A stretch of 64,000 bases of DNA from Lactobacillus colini. Lineage in GTDB: Bacteria > Bacillota > Bacilli > Lactobacillales > Lactobacillaceae. Made by a program: the position numbers and the translations under genes. Position 1 is the stretch's first letter, and the number at the start of each line of letters is the position of its first letter. The stretch is taken from positions 33,773 to 97,772 of the forward strand of contig NZ_JAGGLU010000008.1 in the NCBI RefSeq assembly GCF_017874575.1, written 5' to 3'. Under the pieces are notes generated by a model that saw only the letters and a program-made list of their open reading frames with translations, was not told the DNA's origin and searched no databases. Below are positions 42,933 to 52,948 of the stretch, in pieces.

Positions 42933-44393
42933 TTACATCATCTGCTCACGTCTAGCTTCGCGTCTTCTAAGAAGTGGCAAGATAAAGCCTAACCCAAAGA
43001 GCACAATGACAGTAATTATATTAAGCATCAATTGATGGTTGAAACCATTAGTACCGAAGGCAACATTTTGAGGAATGAAACCTAAGGTTGCACAGACAAA
43101 GGTGAAGATCAAGCACCAAAAGCCAACTGCCAAGGCGCCAGTCTTATTCTTAATAAAGACATAGTCAGAATTATACTTCTCTTGATGCATTCTCATCGCA
43201 ACGAAGGCAAAGAATACCCAACAAGTCTTATATGGTGAAATAATACCGTTAATATTCAATAACCAGTTATAAATAGTATTAATGTTAGGCAAGGTACCAG
43301 TTAAGAGAAGCAAGAACAAGCTAAGTCCTACAGTAAAGGTGTAAGAGTGGATTGGACGGCCATTCTTGTTCTTCTTAGTAAGCCACTTAGGCATAAACTT
43401 ATCAGCCACATCCCCGGCAAAGACACGACTTGAAGCATCAAGTAAGACTGCTAACTGCGCCATCATAAAGAGGGCTTGAACAACAGCGAAGATGTACATT
43501 AAGATCTTACCAACACCTAAACTTTCACCAAGTAATTGGAAGGCATAGTAAGGACCGTTCATCTTAAAGTCATGTGGAATATGGTGGGCATTGAAGAACA
43601 TTGCCAAGGCCAAAGTACCAAAGATAGTTAAGAATCCAGTCATAATTGCCAACATCCACATTGACTTAGGGAAGTCACGCTTAGGATTCTTCATCTCAGA
43701 TACATATGGTGCTGCTAATTCTGCCCCAGACATAGCAAAGATCAATAATCCAGTAGTTGAGAAGTAGTTTAAGCTGAAGTTAGGCTTAAATGCACCCCAG
43801 TTAAATGGTTGGGTAGCAATGTGGTGGCCATGCATTACTGCCCATCCTGCAAGTAATACAAATAGGGCTGACATAACAAACATTGCCCCACCACCAATTA
43901 GTGAAAGGATTTCAAGTGAGTTCTTAAGTCTGTTCTCTAACAAGATGAAGGCCAAGATAATCACAAATGTTAACATCCCGAACCAGAAGGTTGACATCTT
44001 CTTGTCAAGAGAATTATTACCGAAGATCATCCAACTGAATGATACGATAACTGAATTGGAAACATCGACGATATAAGGTACACTTTGAACCCAATACATC
44101 CATGAAGTCCAATAACCTAAGGTATCGTTACTACTGCGACGAACCCAAGATGCAAGCCCACCTTCCTGATTATCAAAGGTCAAACTCATCTGACTAGAAA
44201 TCAATGCATAAGGTATCACATATGAAAATAATAGGAAGATCCATGAAATAACTACAGATAGTCCTTGGTTCTGAAATGGATAAAAGATATTTTCGAAACT
44301 GATAATTGTAACGAAGTCGATCAGCGCAATAACTGGCCAACTCATATAGTGCTTCTTATCAGGCTCTAAATTAAGTTCTGTTTCTAAAGACAT
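42933..44393 (-). CDS. APC-family amino-acid antiporter (probable ornithine/putrescine exchange)
   Basis: 486 aa with 12 membrane helices; LLIFAMSGAELAAPYVSEMKNPKRDFPKS is the typical sixth-helix motif of glutamate/GABA-type antiporters. Divergent from the ornithine decarboxylase gene across 243 bp. In L. acidophilus the same pair (permease plus ornithine decarboxylase) has been linked to acid tolerance. Substrate assignment rests on position; a glutamate/GABA-like activity cannot be excluded. Confidence 0.75.
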   Translation of the reverse strand: MSLETELNLEPDKKHYMSWPVIALIDFVTIISFENIFYPFQNQGLSVVISWIFLLFSYVIPYALISSQMSLTFDNQEGGLASWVRRSSNDTLGYWTSWMYWVQSVPYIVDVSNSVIVSFSWMIFGNNSLDKKMSTFWFGMLTFVIILAFILLENRLKNSLEILSLIGGGAMFVMSALFVLLAGWAVMHGHHIATQPFNWGAFKPNFSLNYFSTTGLLIFAMSGAELAAPYVSEMKNPKRDFPKSMWMLAIMTGFLTIFGTLALAMFFNAHHIPHDFKMNGPYYAFQLLGESLGVGKILMYIFAVVQALFMMAQLAVLLDASSRVFAGDVADKFMPKWLTKKNKNGRPIHSYTFTVGLSLFLLLLTGTLPNINTIYNWLLNINGIISPYKTCWVFFAFVAMRMHQEKYNSDYVFIKNKTGALAVGFWCLIFTFVCATLGFIPQNVAFGTNGFNHQLMLNIITVIVLFGLGFILPLLRRREARREQMM

Positions 44394-44636
44394 TTCGCTC
44401 TCTCCTAATAGTTTAAATTTTTTGTAACTTAACTTTATCTAAAAGAGCTTAATGGACTTGGACGGTTCGGTGGTAATAATGAATTTCTTAATTTCACTTG
44501 TATAATTCTCCAACGCTTTATATAATTTATCCCAAAAGCGTCCTTACAAAACGTAATAGGACATACTGAGAAAATTATAAAGATTTATCAGTATTTTGCA
44601 AGTATTTTTTTGAACTTAGTTATAGGAAGGAAAAAA

Positions 44637-46727
44637 ATGAACTTTTTTAAAATTGCTATTGGCAATCAAATCAAGCTTAATGAATCGATATTTCCAACAG
44701 AATTAATTTCTGCTAAAACTAATGCTGCTCAACTAGCAGCAATTGTAATTAACCAAAATGACGCTGCTTCACTTGCAACTGCCAAAAACCTCCAACAGAC
44801 TTCAGGCCTTCCTATCCCTATCGTTCAAGTAAAAAGTAATCAGCTTACTGACTCTGAACTCAACCAGATTAAGCAAGCAGCAACAACCTATACCCATGAA
44901 ATGGTACCTGACTTCTTAAGGGACCTGATTAACTTTGCCCAAGATCGACCAATCAGCTTCACTACTCCGGGCCACCATAATGGGCAGTATTATGCTAAGC
45001 ATCCTGCCGGTGCTTTATTTAATAACTTCTTTGGTAAGAACTTAATGTATGCCGATACCAGTGACACCGTTCCTGAACTAGGTGACACGATGACCCATGA
45101 GGGGACTCCACTAACTGCTGAACAGAAGGCAGCCCAGACTTATAACGCTGACAAAGCCTATTTTTGTACTAATGGCACTACCAGCGCTAACTCAATCTGT
45201 GCTAGTGCCCTACTAACTGATGGCGATTTGGTCTTGTTTGACCGTAATAACCATAAATCTCTATACAACAGTGCCTTAGTAATGACTGGTGCTAAGCCTG
45301 TCTACATCCCTACTGACCGCAATCCGTTAGGATTGATCGGTGAGATGGATCCGGATGCTCTTAGTGAAGAGAATATCCGCCGCCAAATTGCTAAAGTCGA
45401 CCCTGCTAAGGCTAAATTAAAGCGCCCCTTTAGGTTAGCGATTGTTCAAGCAGATACTTATGATGGTCTCTTTTATAACGCTAAGTGGATCATTGATAAG
45501 ATCGGCAAGCTCTGTGACTACGTTTTATTCGATTCTGCTTGGGCTGGCTTTGAGCAATTTATGCCACTTACTAAGCAACTATCACCACTTAACTTAGAAT
45601 ATGGTCCTGAAGATCCTGGCATCTTAGTTACCCAATCACTCCACAAGCAACAAGCTGGACTAGCTCAAACTTCGCAGATTTTAAAGAAAGATGCCCATAT
45701 TAAAGATCAAGACCGTTACGTTGACCACAAGCATTTTAACCACGCTTATCTTAAATTCGTAACTTCAAGTTACTCCTACCCAATCTATGCTTCTCTAACC
45801 GCCAATGCTTATATCACAGCTGGCAAGGGGAACCGGCAATGGTGGGACGAAACTCTTAAACTAGGAATCGAATGGCGCAAAGAGCTAATCAAGAAATCAA
45901 AGCTCTTTAGACCATTTGTAATAGATAACTTTGATAAGATCCCGACAGAAGAATTAGCAACTGATAGCAAATATTGGCAATTCAATCCTAGTGATAACTG
46001 GCACGGCTTTACTAAAATGGCAAGCGGCGAAGCGATGCTTGATCCGACCAAGATCACAGTCATTACTCCCGGAATAGATATTGCAAATGGCAGATATCAG
46101 GCAAGTGGTGTTCCAGCACCAATCGTTTCTGAATTCTTAATGGAGAAGCGAATCATTCGGGCTAAGGGTGACTTGAATTCAATCTTATTCTTACTAACAC
46201 CTGGCGACACTAAAGAAGAACTTAATGCCTTACTTGATGCCTTCTTAGAATTCGAGAAGCTATATAATGAAGATGCACCTCTTGAAAAGGTTGTCCCTAA
46301 ATTAGCCCAGCTCTACCCTAAGCGTTACCAGAATTACACAATCAAGCAATTATGCCAAGAGATGCATGATTACTACAAGGATCACCAAACCTTCACCTTG
46401 CAAAAAGAGCTCTTTGCTAAGCCTAATATGCAAGATTATACTATGTTACCTAAGCGGGCTGATACTCTCTTTATGAAGAATCAAAGTGAACTAGTTAACC
46501 TAGACGATGTTAAAGGGCGGATTGCTGCCGAAGGTGCCCTTCCTTACCCACCAGGTGTCTTTATTGTTGCTCCTGGTGAAAAATGGGGCTCAGTTGACCA
46601 GCAGTACTTTGAAGTTTTAGGCGGTGCAATTGAACGCTTCCCAGGCTTTGTCCCAGAGATTCAAGGTGTATACTGGAAACAAGATAGTAGCGGCAAGATT
46701 ACTGTTCAAGCCGAAGTATTAAAATAA
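44637..46727 (+). CDS. ornithine decarboxylase (inducible, PLP-dependent)
   Basis: 696 aa from ATG 44637 (AGGAAGG site). N-terminal wing domain, then the Orn/Lys/Arg decarboxylase core: FTTPGHHNGQYYAKHPAG, GTTSANSICASALL, FDRNNHKSLYNSAL, FDSAWAGFEQF and TQSLHKQQAG, where Lys binds PLP. C-terminal domain from about 560, with GALPYPPGVFIVAPGEKW. It converts ornithine to putrescine, consuming a proton; with the divergent antiporter this raises internal pH. Slightly shorter than the 730-aa enzyme of Lactobacillus 30a. Confidence 0.92.
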   Translation: MNFFKIAIGNQIKLNESIFPTELISAKTNAAQLAAIVINQNDAASLATAKNLQQTSGLPIPIVQVKSNQLTDSELNQIKQAATTYTHEMVPDFLRDLINFAQDRPISFTTPGHHNGQYYAKHPAGALFNNFFGKNLMYADTSDTVPELGDTMTHEGTPLTAEQKAAQTYNADKAYFCTNGTTSANSICASALLTDGDLVLFDRNNHKSLYNSALVMTGAKPVYIPTDRNPLGLIGEMDPDALSEENIRRQIAKVDPAKAKLKRPFRLAIVQADTYDGLFYNAKWIIDKIGKLCDYVLFDSAWAGFEQFMPLTKQLSPLNLEYGPEDPGILVTQSLHKQQAGLAQTSQILKKDAHIKDQDRYVDHKHFNHAYLKFVTSSYSYPIYASLTANAYITAGKGNRQWWDETLKLGIEWRKELIKKSKLFRPFVIDNFDKIPTEELATDSKYWQFNPSDNWHGFTKMASGEAMLDPTKITVITPGIDIANGRYQASGVPAPIVSEFLMEKRIIRAKGDLNSILFLLTPGDTKEELNALLDAFLEFEKLYNEDAPLEKVVPKLAQLYPKRYQNYTIKQLCQEMHDYYKDHQTFTLQKELFAKPNMQDYTMLPKRADTLFMKNQSELVNLDDVKGRIAAEGALPYPPGVFIVAPGEKWGSVDQQYFEVLGGAIERFPGFVPEIQGVYWKQDSSGKITVQAEVLK

Positions 46728-46748
46728 TTTATTTGGAGGATTAAAACA

Positions 46749-48014
46749 ATGACCTTATCTTGGAAAGAAAATTTACCACAAGAATTACAAGAAAAAATCA
46801 CAAAAGTTGAAAAAAAGATTCAACCTCGCCTAGAAGAAATTGATGAGCAAGTTCTCTATAACCAACAACGTGTCCTTGACTTATTCAGAAAGCACCATGT
46901 TGGTGAAGAAGACCTAGTTCCTTCAACTGGCTATGGCTATGATGATATTGGTCGCGATAAGCTAGAAGCAATTTATGCCGATTACTTCAAGGTTGATGAT
47001 GCCCTAGTGCGCCCACAATTTGCATCTGGAACTCATGCCATTTCAACTGCATTATTTAGTATGCTTCGCCCCGGCGATACCCTTTACTATCTAACTGGTA
47101 CCCCATATGATACCATCCAAGAAGTTATTGGCCTAGCTGGTAATAAGCCAGGCAACATGAAGGAATGGGGAATTAACTTTGCTACTACCGAATTACTTGA
47201 TAATGGCGAAGTTGATTATGAAAATGCTAAAAAAGACATCATGGATCCCTCAATCAAGGTTGTAGCTATTCAGCGTTCTCTAGGCTATGCCGTTCGTGCC
47301 AGCTTCACAGTTGCCAAGATTAAGAAGATGATTAAGTTCATTAAAGAATACCGTCCTGATGTAAACATCTTCATCGATAATTGCTATGGTGAATTCTCTG
47401 AAGTTGAAGAGCCTACCTTCTTTGGTGCTGACATTATGGCTGGATCTTTATATAAGAATGCCGGTGCTGGTATTGTTAAGGGTGGTGCCTTCTTAGTTGG
47501 ACGCAAGGACTTGATTGAAGGCGCAGGATCACGCTTAACTGTTCCCGGTGCTGGTAAGGGCGAAGGCCCTACTTGGGGCTACATGCGTGATATGTACCAA
47601 GGCTTCTTCATGGCTGCCCACACTACCGGTGAAGCTCAAAAAGGGATGATTTATACTGCTGCCTTATGTGAAGAAATGGGAATGAATGTTGCACCTAAGT
47701 GGAGTGACCCTAGAACAGATATTGTCCAAACAGTTACCTTTGGTGATCCTGACCCAATGATTAAGTTCTGTGCCGCTATTCAGCACTATTCACCAATGAA
47801 CTCCTTCGTTGACCCAATTCCTTACCACCAAGATGGTTATGAAGATAAGGTTGTAATGGCTTCGGGAAGTTTCGTTGAAGGCTCAACTATCGAATTGTCT
47901 TCAGACGGTCCAATCCGTCCACCATACCGTCTATATATTCAAGGTGGTCTTTCTTACGCTCACGCTAAGATTGCAATTACACGTGCTGTTAAGGATACTT
48001 TTTATCAAGACTAA
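46749..48014 (+). CDS. PLP-dependent lyase of the 'aluminum resistance' / methionine gamma-lyase-like family
   Basis: 421 aa in one operon with the decarboxylase (21-bp gap with TTGGAGGA). Motifs: LVPSTGYGYDDIGRDKLE, RPQFASGTHAISTALFSMLRPGD, FIDNCYGEFSE and AGSLYKNAGAGIVKGGAF, where Lys is the PLP site. This family (YnbB-like) resembles cystathionine gamma-synthase/lyase enzymes; its natural substrate is not known. Pairing with ornithine decarboxylase is noteworthy. Confidence 0.85.
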   Translation: MTLSWKENLPQELQEKITKVEKKIQPRLEEIDEQVLYNQQRVLDLFRKHHVGEEDLVPSTGYGYDDIGRDKLEAIYADYFKVDDALVRPQFASGTHAISTALFSMLRPGDTLYYLTGTPYDTIQEVIGLAGNKPGNMKEWGINFATTELLDNGEVDYENAKKDIMDPSIKVVAIQRSLGYAVRASFTVAKIKKMIKFIKEYRPDVNIFIDNCYGEFSEVEEPTFFGADIMAGSLYKNAGAGIVKGGAFLVGRKDLIEGAGSRLTVPGAGKGEGPTWGYMRDMYQGFFMAAHTTGEAQKGMIYTAALCEEMGMNVAPKWSDPRTDIVQTVTFGDPDPMIKFCAAIQHYSPMNSFVDPIPYHQDGYEDKVVMASGSFVEGSTIELSSDGPIRPPYRLYIQGGLSYAHAKIAITRAVKDTFYQD

Positions 48015-48021
48015 TATTTAA

Positions 48022-48051
48022 TTAAGGCTTTTTTGAAAAAGCCTTTTTTGT
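48022..48051 (+). terminator. intrinsic terminator
   Basis: AAGGCTTTTTT / AAAAAGCCTT with a very short loop, then TTTTTG, at the end of the decarboxylase operon. Confidence 0.85.
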
Positions 48052-48089
48052 TACACATGAAACTTTTTTATAAAAATCGAGGTTAATTT

Positions 48090-48644
48090 ATGACAAATGA
48101 AGCTTTATTGATTGTTGATTACACTAATGATTTTGTTGCTGATAAGGGAGCTTTAACTTGTGGCAAGCCAGCCCAAGAATTAGAAGATCAAATTATAAAT
48201 CTAGCAAATAAATTTCTTAAAGAAGATAAATGGATTTTCTTACCCACTGACTTACACCAGTTAAATGATCCTTACCATCCTGAAACTAAACTCTTCCCTG
48301 CTCACAACTTGCCTAATACTTGGGGCAGGAAATTTTATGGGAGACTGCAATCTTGGTATGAATTACACCAAGATAATGACCACGTAACCTTCATTGATAA
48401 AACACGCTATTCTGCCTTTGCAGGTACAAGGCTTGATATACTCTTGCGTGAACGTGGAATTGATACTCTCCACCTAACTGGAGTCTGCACTGATATTTGT
48501 GTCTTACATACTGCAATAGATGCTTATAATAAGAACTATAATCTGATTATCCATAAAAAGGCTGTTGCTGCTTTAAATGATATGGGACAGCAATGGGCTT
48601 TAAATCATTTTAAATCTTGCTTAGGTGCTACTGTTATTGATTAA
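48090..48644 (+). CDS. pncA: nicotinamidase / cysteine hydrolase
   Basis: 184 aa isochorismatase-like hydrolase. Catalytic triad in VDYTNDFV (Asp), DKTRYSAF (Lys) and GVCTDICVLHTA (Cys), with the metal site DLHQLNDPYHPETKLFPAH (Asp-His-His). It converts nicotinamide to nicotinate in NAD salvage. Stands alone between terminators, with GAGG before the ATG. Confidence 0.88.
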   Translation: MTNEALLIVDYTNDFVADKGALTCGKPAQELEDQIINLANKFLKEDKWIFLPTDLHQLNDPYHPETKLFPAHNLPNTWGRKFYGRLQSWYELHQDNDHVTFIDKTRYSAFAGTRLDILLRERGIDTLHLTGVCTDICVLHTAIDAYNKNYNLIIHKKAVAALNDMGQQWALNHFKSCLGATVID

Positions 48645-48746
48645 CAAGATAAAAAATCTATAAATCAGCTATTTATTTAATCATTTTTGCATAAATTTGT
48701 TATCTTTGATAAGCTATTTATATACATTATTATTTTTTGCATATTT

Positions 48747-48786
48747 TAGGAGAGTGATTTTTACATAGATCTGTAGATCTATTTTT
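48747..48786 (+). promoter_or_regulatory. distant ribosome binding site bridged by a hairpin
   Basis: The only Shine-Dalgarno-like sequence before the MFS gene, AGGAGAGTG (48748-48756), is 30 nt from the ATG. Between them lies ATAGATCTGTAGATCTAT (48765-48782), an inverted repeat with 7- to 8-bp arms that would fold out and bring the site close to the start. An in-frame TAG at 48766 rules out an earlier start. Confidence 0.45.
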
Positions 48787-50133
48787 ATGAATGAAACAGT
48801 AACTAATCAACCACAACAACCTATTAAACAGAAGAAAAATTATAAAAAGGCGCCCCTAATGCCAGTACACTTGCGAGTGTATATCGCAGTTATCTTAGGT
48901 CAAATTGCCTGCGGTTATTCCTTAGGAATATCTGGTACAGCCCTATCGCAAGCCACTAAGTACATTGATATTAATGAATTCTGGACTGGATTAATTGGAG
49001 CAGGTGCCTTAGTTGGCTTAATGGGAAGCTTAATTGTCGGCCGCATCTCAGATAAGATCGGTCGCCGGCAAATGTTAATGGGCAATATGTATGTATTAGC
49101 TATCTTCTCATTATTCCACTTATTAACTGCCAATTTATTTTTGACTTTTATTATTAGAGTGGTAATCGGCTTAATGATTGCTGTTGATTACACTGTTGGT
49201 AATGCCCTACTTACTGAATGGTTACCTAAAGGCGAAGATAGCAAGCGACAGAGTCGGCTATTGATTTATTGGACTATTGGATTCATTCTTTCATATCTAG
49301 CCGGCACTTACATTACTGGTCTGGGAGCAATGACTTGGCGGATTATTCTAGCTACTGGCAGTGCAATCGCCTTAATCACAGCAATCTTTCGCTCTGTGTT
49401 CAGATTGCCAGCTTCACCAAGCTGGCTAGCCAGTCAAGGCAAAGTAAAAAAAGCCAATAAAGTTATCCAAAAGCACATGGGCCGCAAGTGGGGCATCCCT
49501 AAATGGTTCGTTAAGAAGAATAAGCCCAAGAAAGATATTTCCTGGAAAATATTATTCACTAAGAAGTATCTTCGTAATACCTTAGTTGGTGGGATCTTCT
49601 ATGCTTGTCAAGCTTTTGCCTTCTTTGGGATTAGTATCTTCTTACCTATCCTGCTTCAAAGCATGGGAATAACTGATAGCAAGGTTTCTGGGATCATCTA
49701 TAATGGCGGTATGTTTATCGGCGTCTTAGCTGGAACCTTCCTATTCAATAAGATCAGCCGCAGAATGTTCTTAGTTACATACTTCTTAATTAGTACTGTC
49801 TTAATTGGAATCTTAGCATTAGTTCCTCACCTAAATTCAATGGTTAAATTGAGTATTTTTACAATATTTGCGATTATTTTGTCTTCAGGATTAGTCCTTG
49901 ATTATCCTTACCCTACTGAATTATTTGATATTAAGGTTAGAGGGTTAGGTGTTGGTACTTGTATCACAATTAGCCGTATCGGAGCAGCGGCTGGGACATT
50001 CTTATTACCAATCTTAACTAATATCGGTGGTAGTAAGTTGGCAATGCTAGTATGTACTCTCATCCTAGCTTTTAGCTTTATAGTTTGTGCACTCTTTGCT
50101 CCAGAAACTTCACCTAAATTTATTAAGCAATAA
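48787..50133 (+). CDS. MFS transporter, metabolite:proton symporter-like
   Basis: 448 aa, 12 membrane helices in two halves. The loop-2 motif GRISDKIGRRQMLMGN and DYTVGNALLTEWLPKGED and PYPTELFDIKVRGLGVG fit the sugar/aromatic-acid porter branch. Substrate unknown. N-terminal cytosolic tail rich in Gln and Lys. Confidence 0.82.
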   Translation: MNETVTNQPQQPIKQKKNYKKAPLMPVHLRVYIAVILGQIACGYSLGISGTALSQATKYIDINEFWTGLIGAGALVGLMGSLIVGRISDKIGRRQMLMGNMYVLAIFSLFHLLTANLFLTFIIRVVIGLMIAVDYTVGNALLTEWLPKGEDSKRQSRLLIYWTIGFILSYLAGTYITGLGAMTWRIILATGSAIALITAIFRSVFRLPASPSWLASQGKVKKANKVIQKHMGRKWGIPKWFVKKNKPKKDISWKILFTKKYLRNTLVGGIFYACQAFAFFGISIFLPILLQSMGITDSKVSGIIYNGGMFIGVLAGTFLFNKISRRMFLVTYFLISTVLIGILALVPHLNSMVKLSIFTIFAIILSSGLVLDYPYPTELFDIKVRGLGVGTCITISRIGAAAGTFLLPILTNIGGSKLAMLVCTLILAFSFIVCALFAPETSPKFIKQ

Positions 50134-50141
50134 TTCCATCT

Positions 50142-50186
50142 AAAAACACCTTATGATCATTAACTACGACCATAAGGTGTTTTTTA
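50142..50186. terminator. bidirectional terminator
   Basis: AAAAACACCTTATG (50142-50155) pairs with CATAAGGTGTTTTTT (50171-50185) between the convergent MFS and malolactic genes. Confidence 0.92.
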
Positions 50187-50197
50187 GTATTTAGTTA

Positions 50198-51823
50198 TTA
50201 ATAACGTGGTTGCCATTTCATATCATCTGTAGCGGCCTTGGCATCCTTAATGTTATCACCGGCAAGGCCAGCATCAATTGCGGCTTGGGCAACAGCAATG
50301 GCTTCCTTTTCGGTGAAGGTTGGCAACTTGCTTACAGGTGGCAATACTGCAGCACCTGGTTCGTTAGGATCAACGATCCCACCTAAGGAGTGAGCAGCTG
50401 CTGATAATAATTCATCAGTAACTAATTTAGATTCACTTGCCAGAACACCTAAGCCTAATCCTGGATAAATCAAGGCATTATTAGCTTGACCGATATTGTA
50501 AGTTACGCCCTTGTATTCTACTGGAGCAGAAGGCACACCAGTTGCAACAAGTGCGCGGCCATCAGTCCACTTAATTAAGTCTTCAGCAGTAGCTTCAAGC
50601 AATTCAGTTGGATTAGAAATTGGGAAGATAATTGGACGTTTAGCATGCTTAGCCATTTCCTTGATTGCACCTTCAGTAAATGCACCTGCATTAGTTGAAG
50701 TACCAATCATGACAGTTGGGTGAACGGCTGCGATAATCTTCTCAAGATCAGTTAATTCATCTGGATTATCAAATTCTGAACGCTTGCGAACAAATGGCTT
50801 TTGTTCAGGAGTTAAGCCTGGTGTATCTTCGAATAATAATCCTTGTCTATCAACTAAGTAGAAGTGCTTCTTAGCTTCTTGAGGATCCATACCTTCAACA
50901 AGCATTTCACGATACATCATGTTAGCAATTCCCATACCAGCAGTACCAGCACCATAAGTTAAGAATACTTGGTCAGTAAACTTCTCCTTAGAGATGTTTA
51001 AGGCACCTAAGACACCTGACAAGCAGACAATACCAGTACCTTGAACATCATCATTGAAGACAGGTATTTCCTTGCGGTACTTGTTCAAGATCTTAGTAGC
51101 GTTATCTCTACCAAAGTCTTCGAAGTGAATATAAACATCCTTAAATACTTCACGAGCACTCTTGACGAACTTATCAACGAAGTCATAGTACTTATCACCG
51201 GTAACACGTTCATGCTTATTACCTAAATAGAATGGATTATCAAGCAGCTCCTTATTGTTAGTACCAACATCTAAGACAACAGGAAGCACTTCTCTTGGAT
51301 CAACACCAGCTGCAGCAGTATAGATCATTAACTTACCAACAGAAATGTTAACCCCATCAGTACCCCAATCACCGATACCTAAGATACCTTCACCGTCGGT
51401 AACAACGATTAACTTAATCTTGCGACCACCAGCCGCATTCTTTAAACTCTTCGTAATAGCGTCTGGATTATCAATTGAAAGGAAGGCCGCATTTTGAGGT
51501 CTCATAAAAATTTTACTATAATGTTTAATAGCAGGTGAGATCACTGGGTCATAGACAATAGGAAGCATTTCTTCCAAGTGTTGTTCTAGAACGTAGTAGA
51601 ACAAGGTACGGTTAGTGTCAAATACTTCCATTAAGTATTCACGCTTTTGTAAGCCATCTGGACGTTGTTGATATTGATCGTAGATACGTTCAGCTTGTTC
51701 TTCAATTGTTTGAACAAAGTCAGGAAGAGTACCTACTAATCCAAGTGTTTCTCTCTCACTCTTAGTAAATGCAGTACCTTTGTTTAAAAAAGGATCATTT
51801 AAGATATTATATGCATTAGTCAT
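50198..51823 (-). CDS. mleS: malolactic enzyme
   Basis: 541 aa, the same length as L. lactis MleS (about 540). It decarboxylates L-malate to L-lactate with NAD+ and Mn2+. Malic-enzyme motifs: VVTDGEGILGIGDWGTDG, FNDDVQGTGIVCLSG, YGAGTAGMGIANM (NAD binding) and PISNPTELLEATAEDLIKWTDGRALVATG. AGGAGG precedes the ATG. Divergent from a LysR regulator, with a malate-type permease gene beyond it, forming a malolactic locus. Confidence 0.93.
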   Translation of the reverse strand: MTNAYNILNDPFLNKGTAFTKSERETLGLVGTLPDFVQTIEEQAERIYDQYQQRPDGLQKREYLMEVFDTNRTLFYYVLEQHLEEMLPIVYDPVISPAIKHYSKIFMRPQNAAFLSIDNPDAITKSLKNAAGGRKIKLIVVTDGEGILGIGDWGTDGVNISVGKLMIYTAAAGVDPREVLPVVLDVGTNNKELLDNPFYLGNKHERVTGDKYYDFVDKFVKSAREVFKDVYIHFEDFGRDNATKILNKYRKEIPVFNDDVQGTGIVCLSGVLGALNISKEKFTDQVFLTYGAGTAGMGIANMMYREMLVEGMDPQEAKKHFYLVDRQGLLFEDTPGLTPEQKPFVRKRSEFDNPDELTDLEKIIAAVHPTVMIGTSTNAGAFTEGAIKEMAKHAKRPIIFPISNPTELLEATAEDLIKWTDGRALVATGVPSAPVEYKGVTYNIGQANNALIYPGLGLGVLASESKLVTDELLSAAAHSLGGIVDPNEPGAAVLPPVSKLPTFTEKEAIAVAQAAIDAGLAGDNIKDAKAATDDMKWQPRY

Positions 51824-51944
51824 ACAAACTGCCTCCTAAATATTAATGCTATTTCTTTAATCGAGGTTAATTATAGGAGGGGCAAATATTTATAGTCAAA
51901 TGCGTTGAAATACCAATTATTTATTTATATGAGGGGCTAAACCG

Positions 51945-52823
51945 TTGAATATTCAAGATTTTAAATACTACCATGAATTAGTCAATCAAAAAAGTTATAC
52001 AAAAACTGCAAAAAAATTTGGCGTTAGTCAGCCGACAATCACGGCTGCTATTAAACGCTTAGAAAATTCCTTTAATGCCAAGTTCTTAATACGAGATCAA
52101 TCGCACAAGAGTATTATTATCACTAAAGTTGGGATGCAGTTCGATGAACATGTTCAATCTATTCTAAATGAAATTAACGTTGCTGAAACCGAGATCAGAC
52201 AATCAACTGGTGCTGAAATCTCATTCGGTCTACCTCCTATCATCGGTCGTAATTACTTCCCTAGCCTTGTTTCTGAGTTATTAGATGCAGGAATTTTACG
52301 TCATTTAAATGTTGTGGAACGTGGATCTTATGATTTAGAGCAAATGCTTCAATCAGGAAGTGTTAATATAGCACTTTTAGGTCAGACTTCAACTAGTTCA
52401 ACTTCAGCTGACATTGACTTCCACTTAATTAAACGCTTCCCAATGAAAATCATTGTCGCTAAAGACAATCCTCTTGCCCAAAAAGATGCAATCTACTTCA
52501 AAGAACTTGCTAATGAGAACTTTATCGGTTTAAACAGTGACTATATCCATACTAGGGCACTAGATTATTTACTCGACAAAAATAAAATTAGCCTAAATAC
52601 AATCTACCGTAGTCCTGACGTACTAGTAGTTAAGGACCTTGTAGCTAAAAATATCGGCTTCTCCTACCTAACATCCCTATCTATCAGGCCAAGTGATAAT
52701 GTTGTATCTATTCCCCTAAAAGACGATAATCAACCTGAATTTATCCTAGTAGCCGCTAAAAGAAAGAGCTACTTAATGACTGAACAAGAGAAGAACCTTT
52801 GGAATATTCTCACTCAACATTAA
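51945..52823 (+). CDS. mleR: LysR-family regulator of the malolactic locus
   Basis: 292 aa. N-terminal LysR helix-turn-helix (MNIQDFKYYHELVNQKSYTK start, SQPTITAAIKRLE), then a substrate-binding domain. The start codon is TTG at 51945, behind GAGGGG. Divergent from mleS by 121 bp, the classical activator arrangement, with malate as the expected inducer. Confidence 0.88.
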   Translation: MNIQDFKYYHELVNQKSYTKTAKKFGVSQPTITAAIKRLENSFNAKFLIRDQSHKSIIITKVGMQFDEHVQSILNEINVAETEIRQSTGAEISFGLPPIIGRNYFPSLVSELLDAGILRHLNVVERGSYDLEQMLQSGSVNIALLGQTSTSSTSADIDFHLIKRFPMKIIVAKDNPLAQKDAIYFKELANENFIGLNSDYIHTRALDYLLDKNKISLNTIYRSPDVLVVKDLVAKNIGFSYLTSLSIRPSDNVVSIPLKDDNQPEFILVAAKRKSYLMTEQEKNLWNILTQH

Positions 52824-52833
52824 ATACATAAAA

Positions 52834-52875
52834 ATAAGGCATGATCCTACTTTGGTAAGAATCATGCCTTTTAAT
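52834..52875. terminator. terminator between convergent mleR and permease
   Basis: AAGGCATGAT (52836-52845) / ATCATGCCTT (52861-52870) with T's to the right and A's on the left. Confidence 0.85.
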
Positions 52876-52948
52876 TTGGAAAAATAAAAAAGAACCAAAT
52901 CATATATGGTTCTCAATTATCGAAAAATCGCGAGTTATTTATAAGTTA

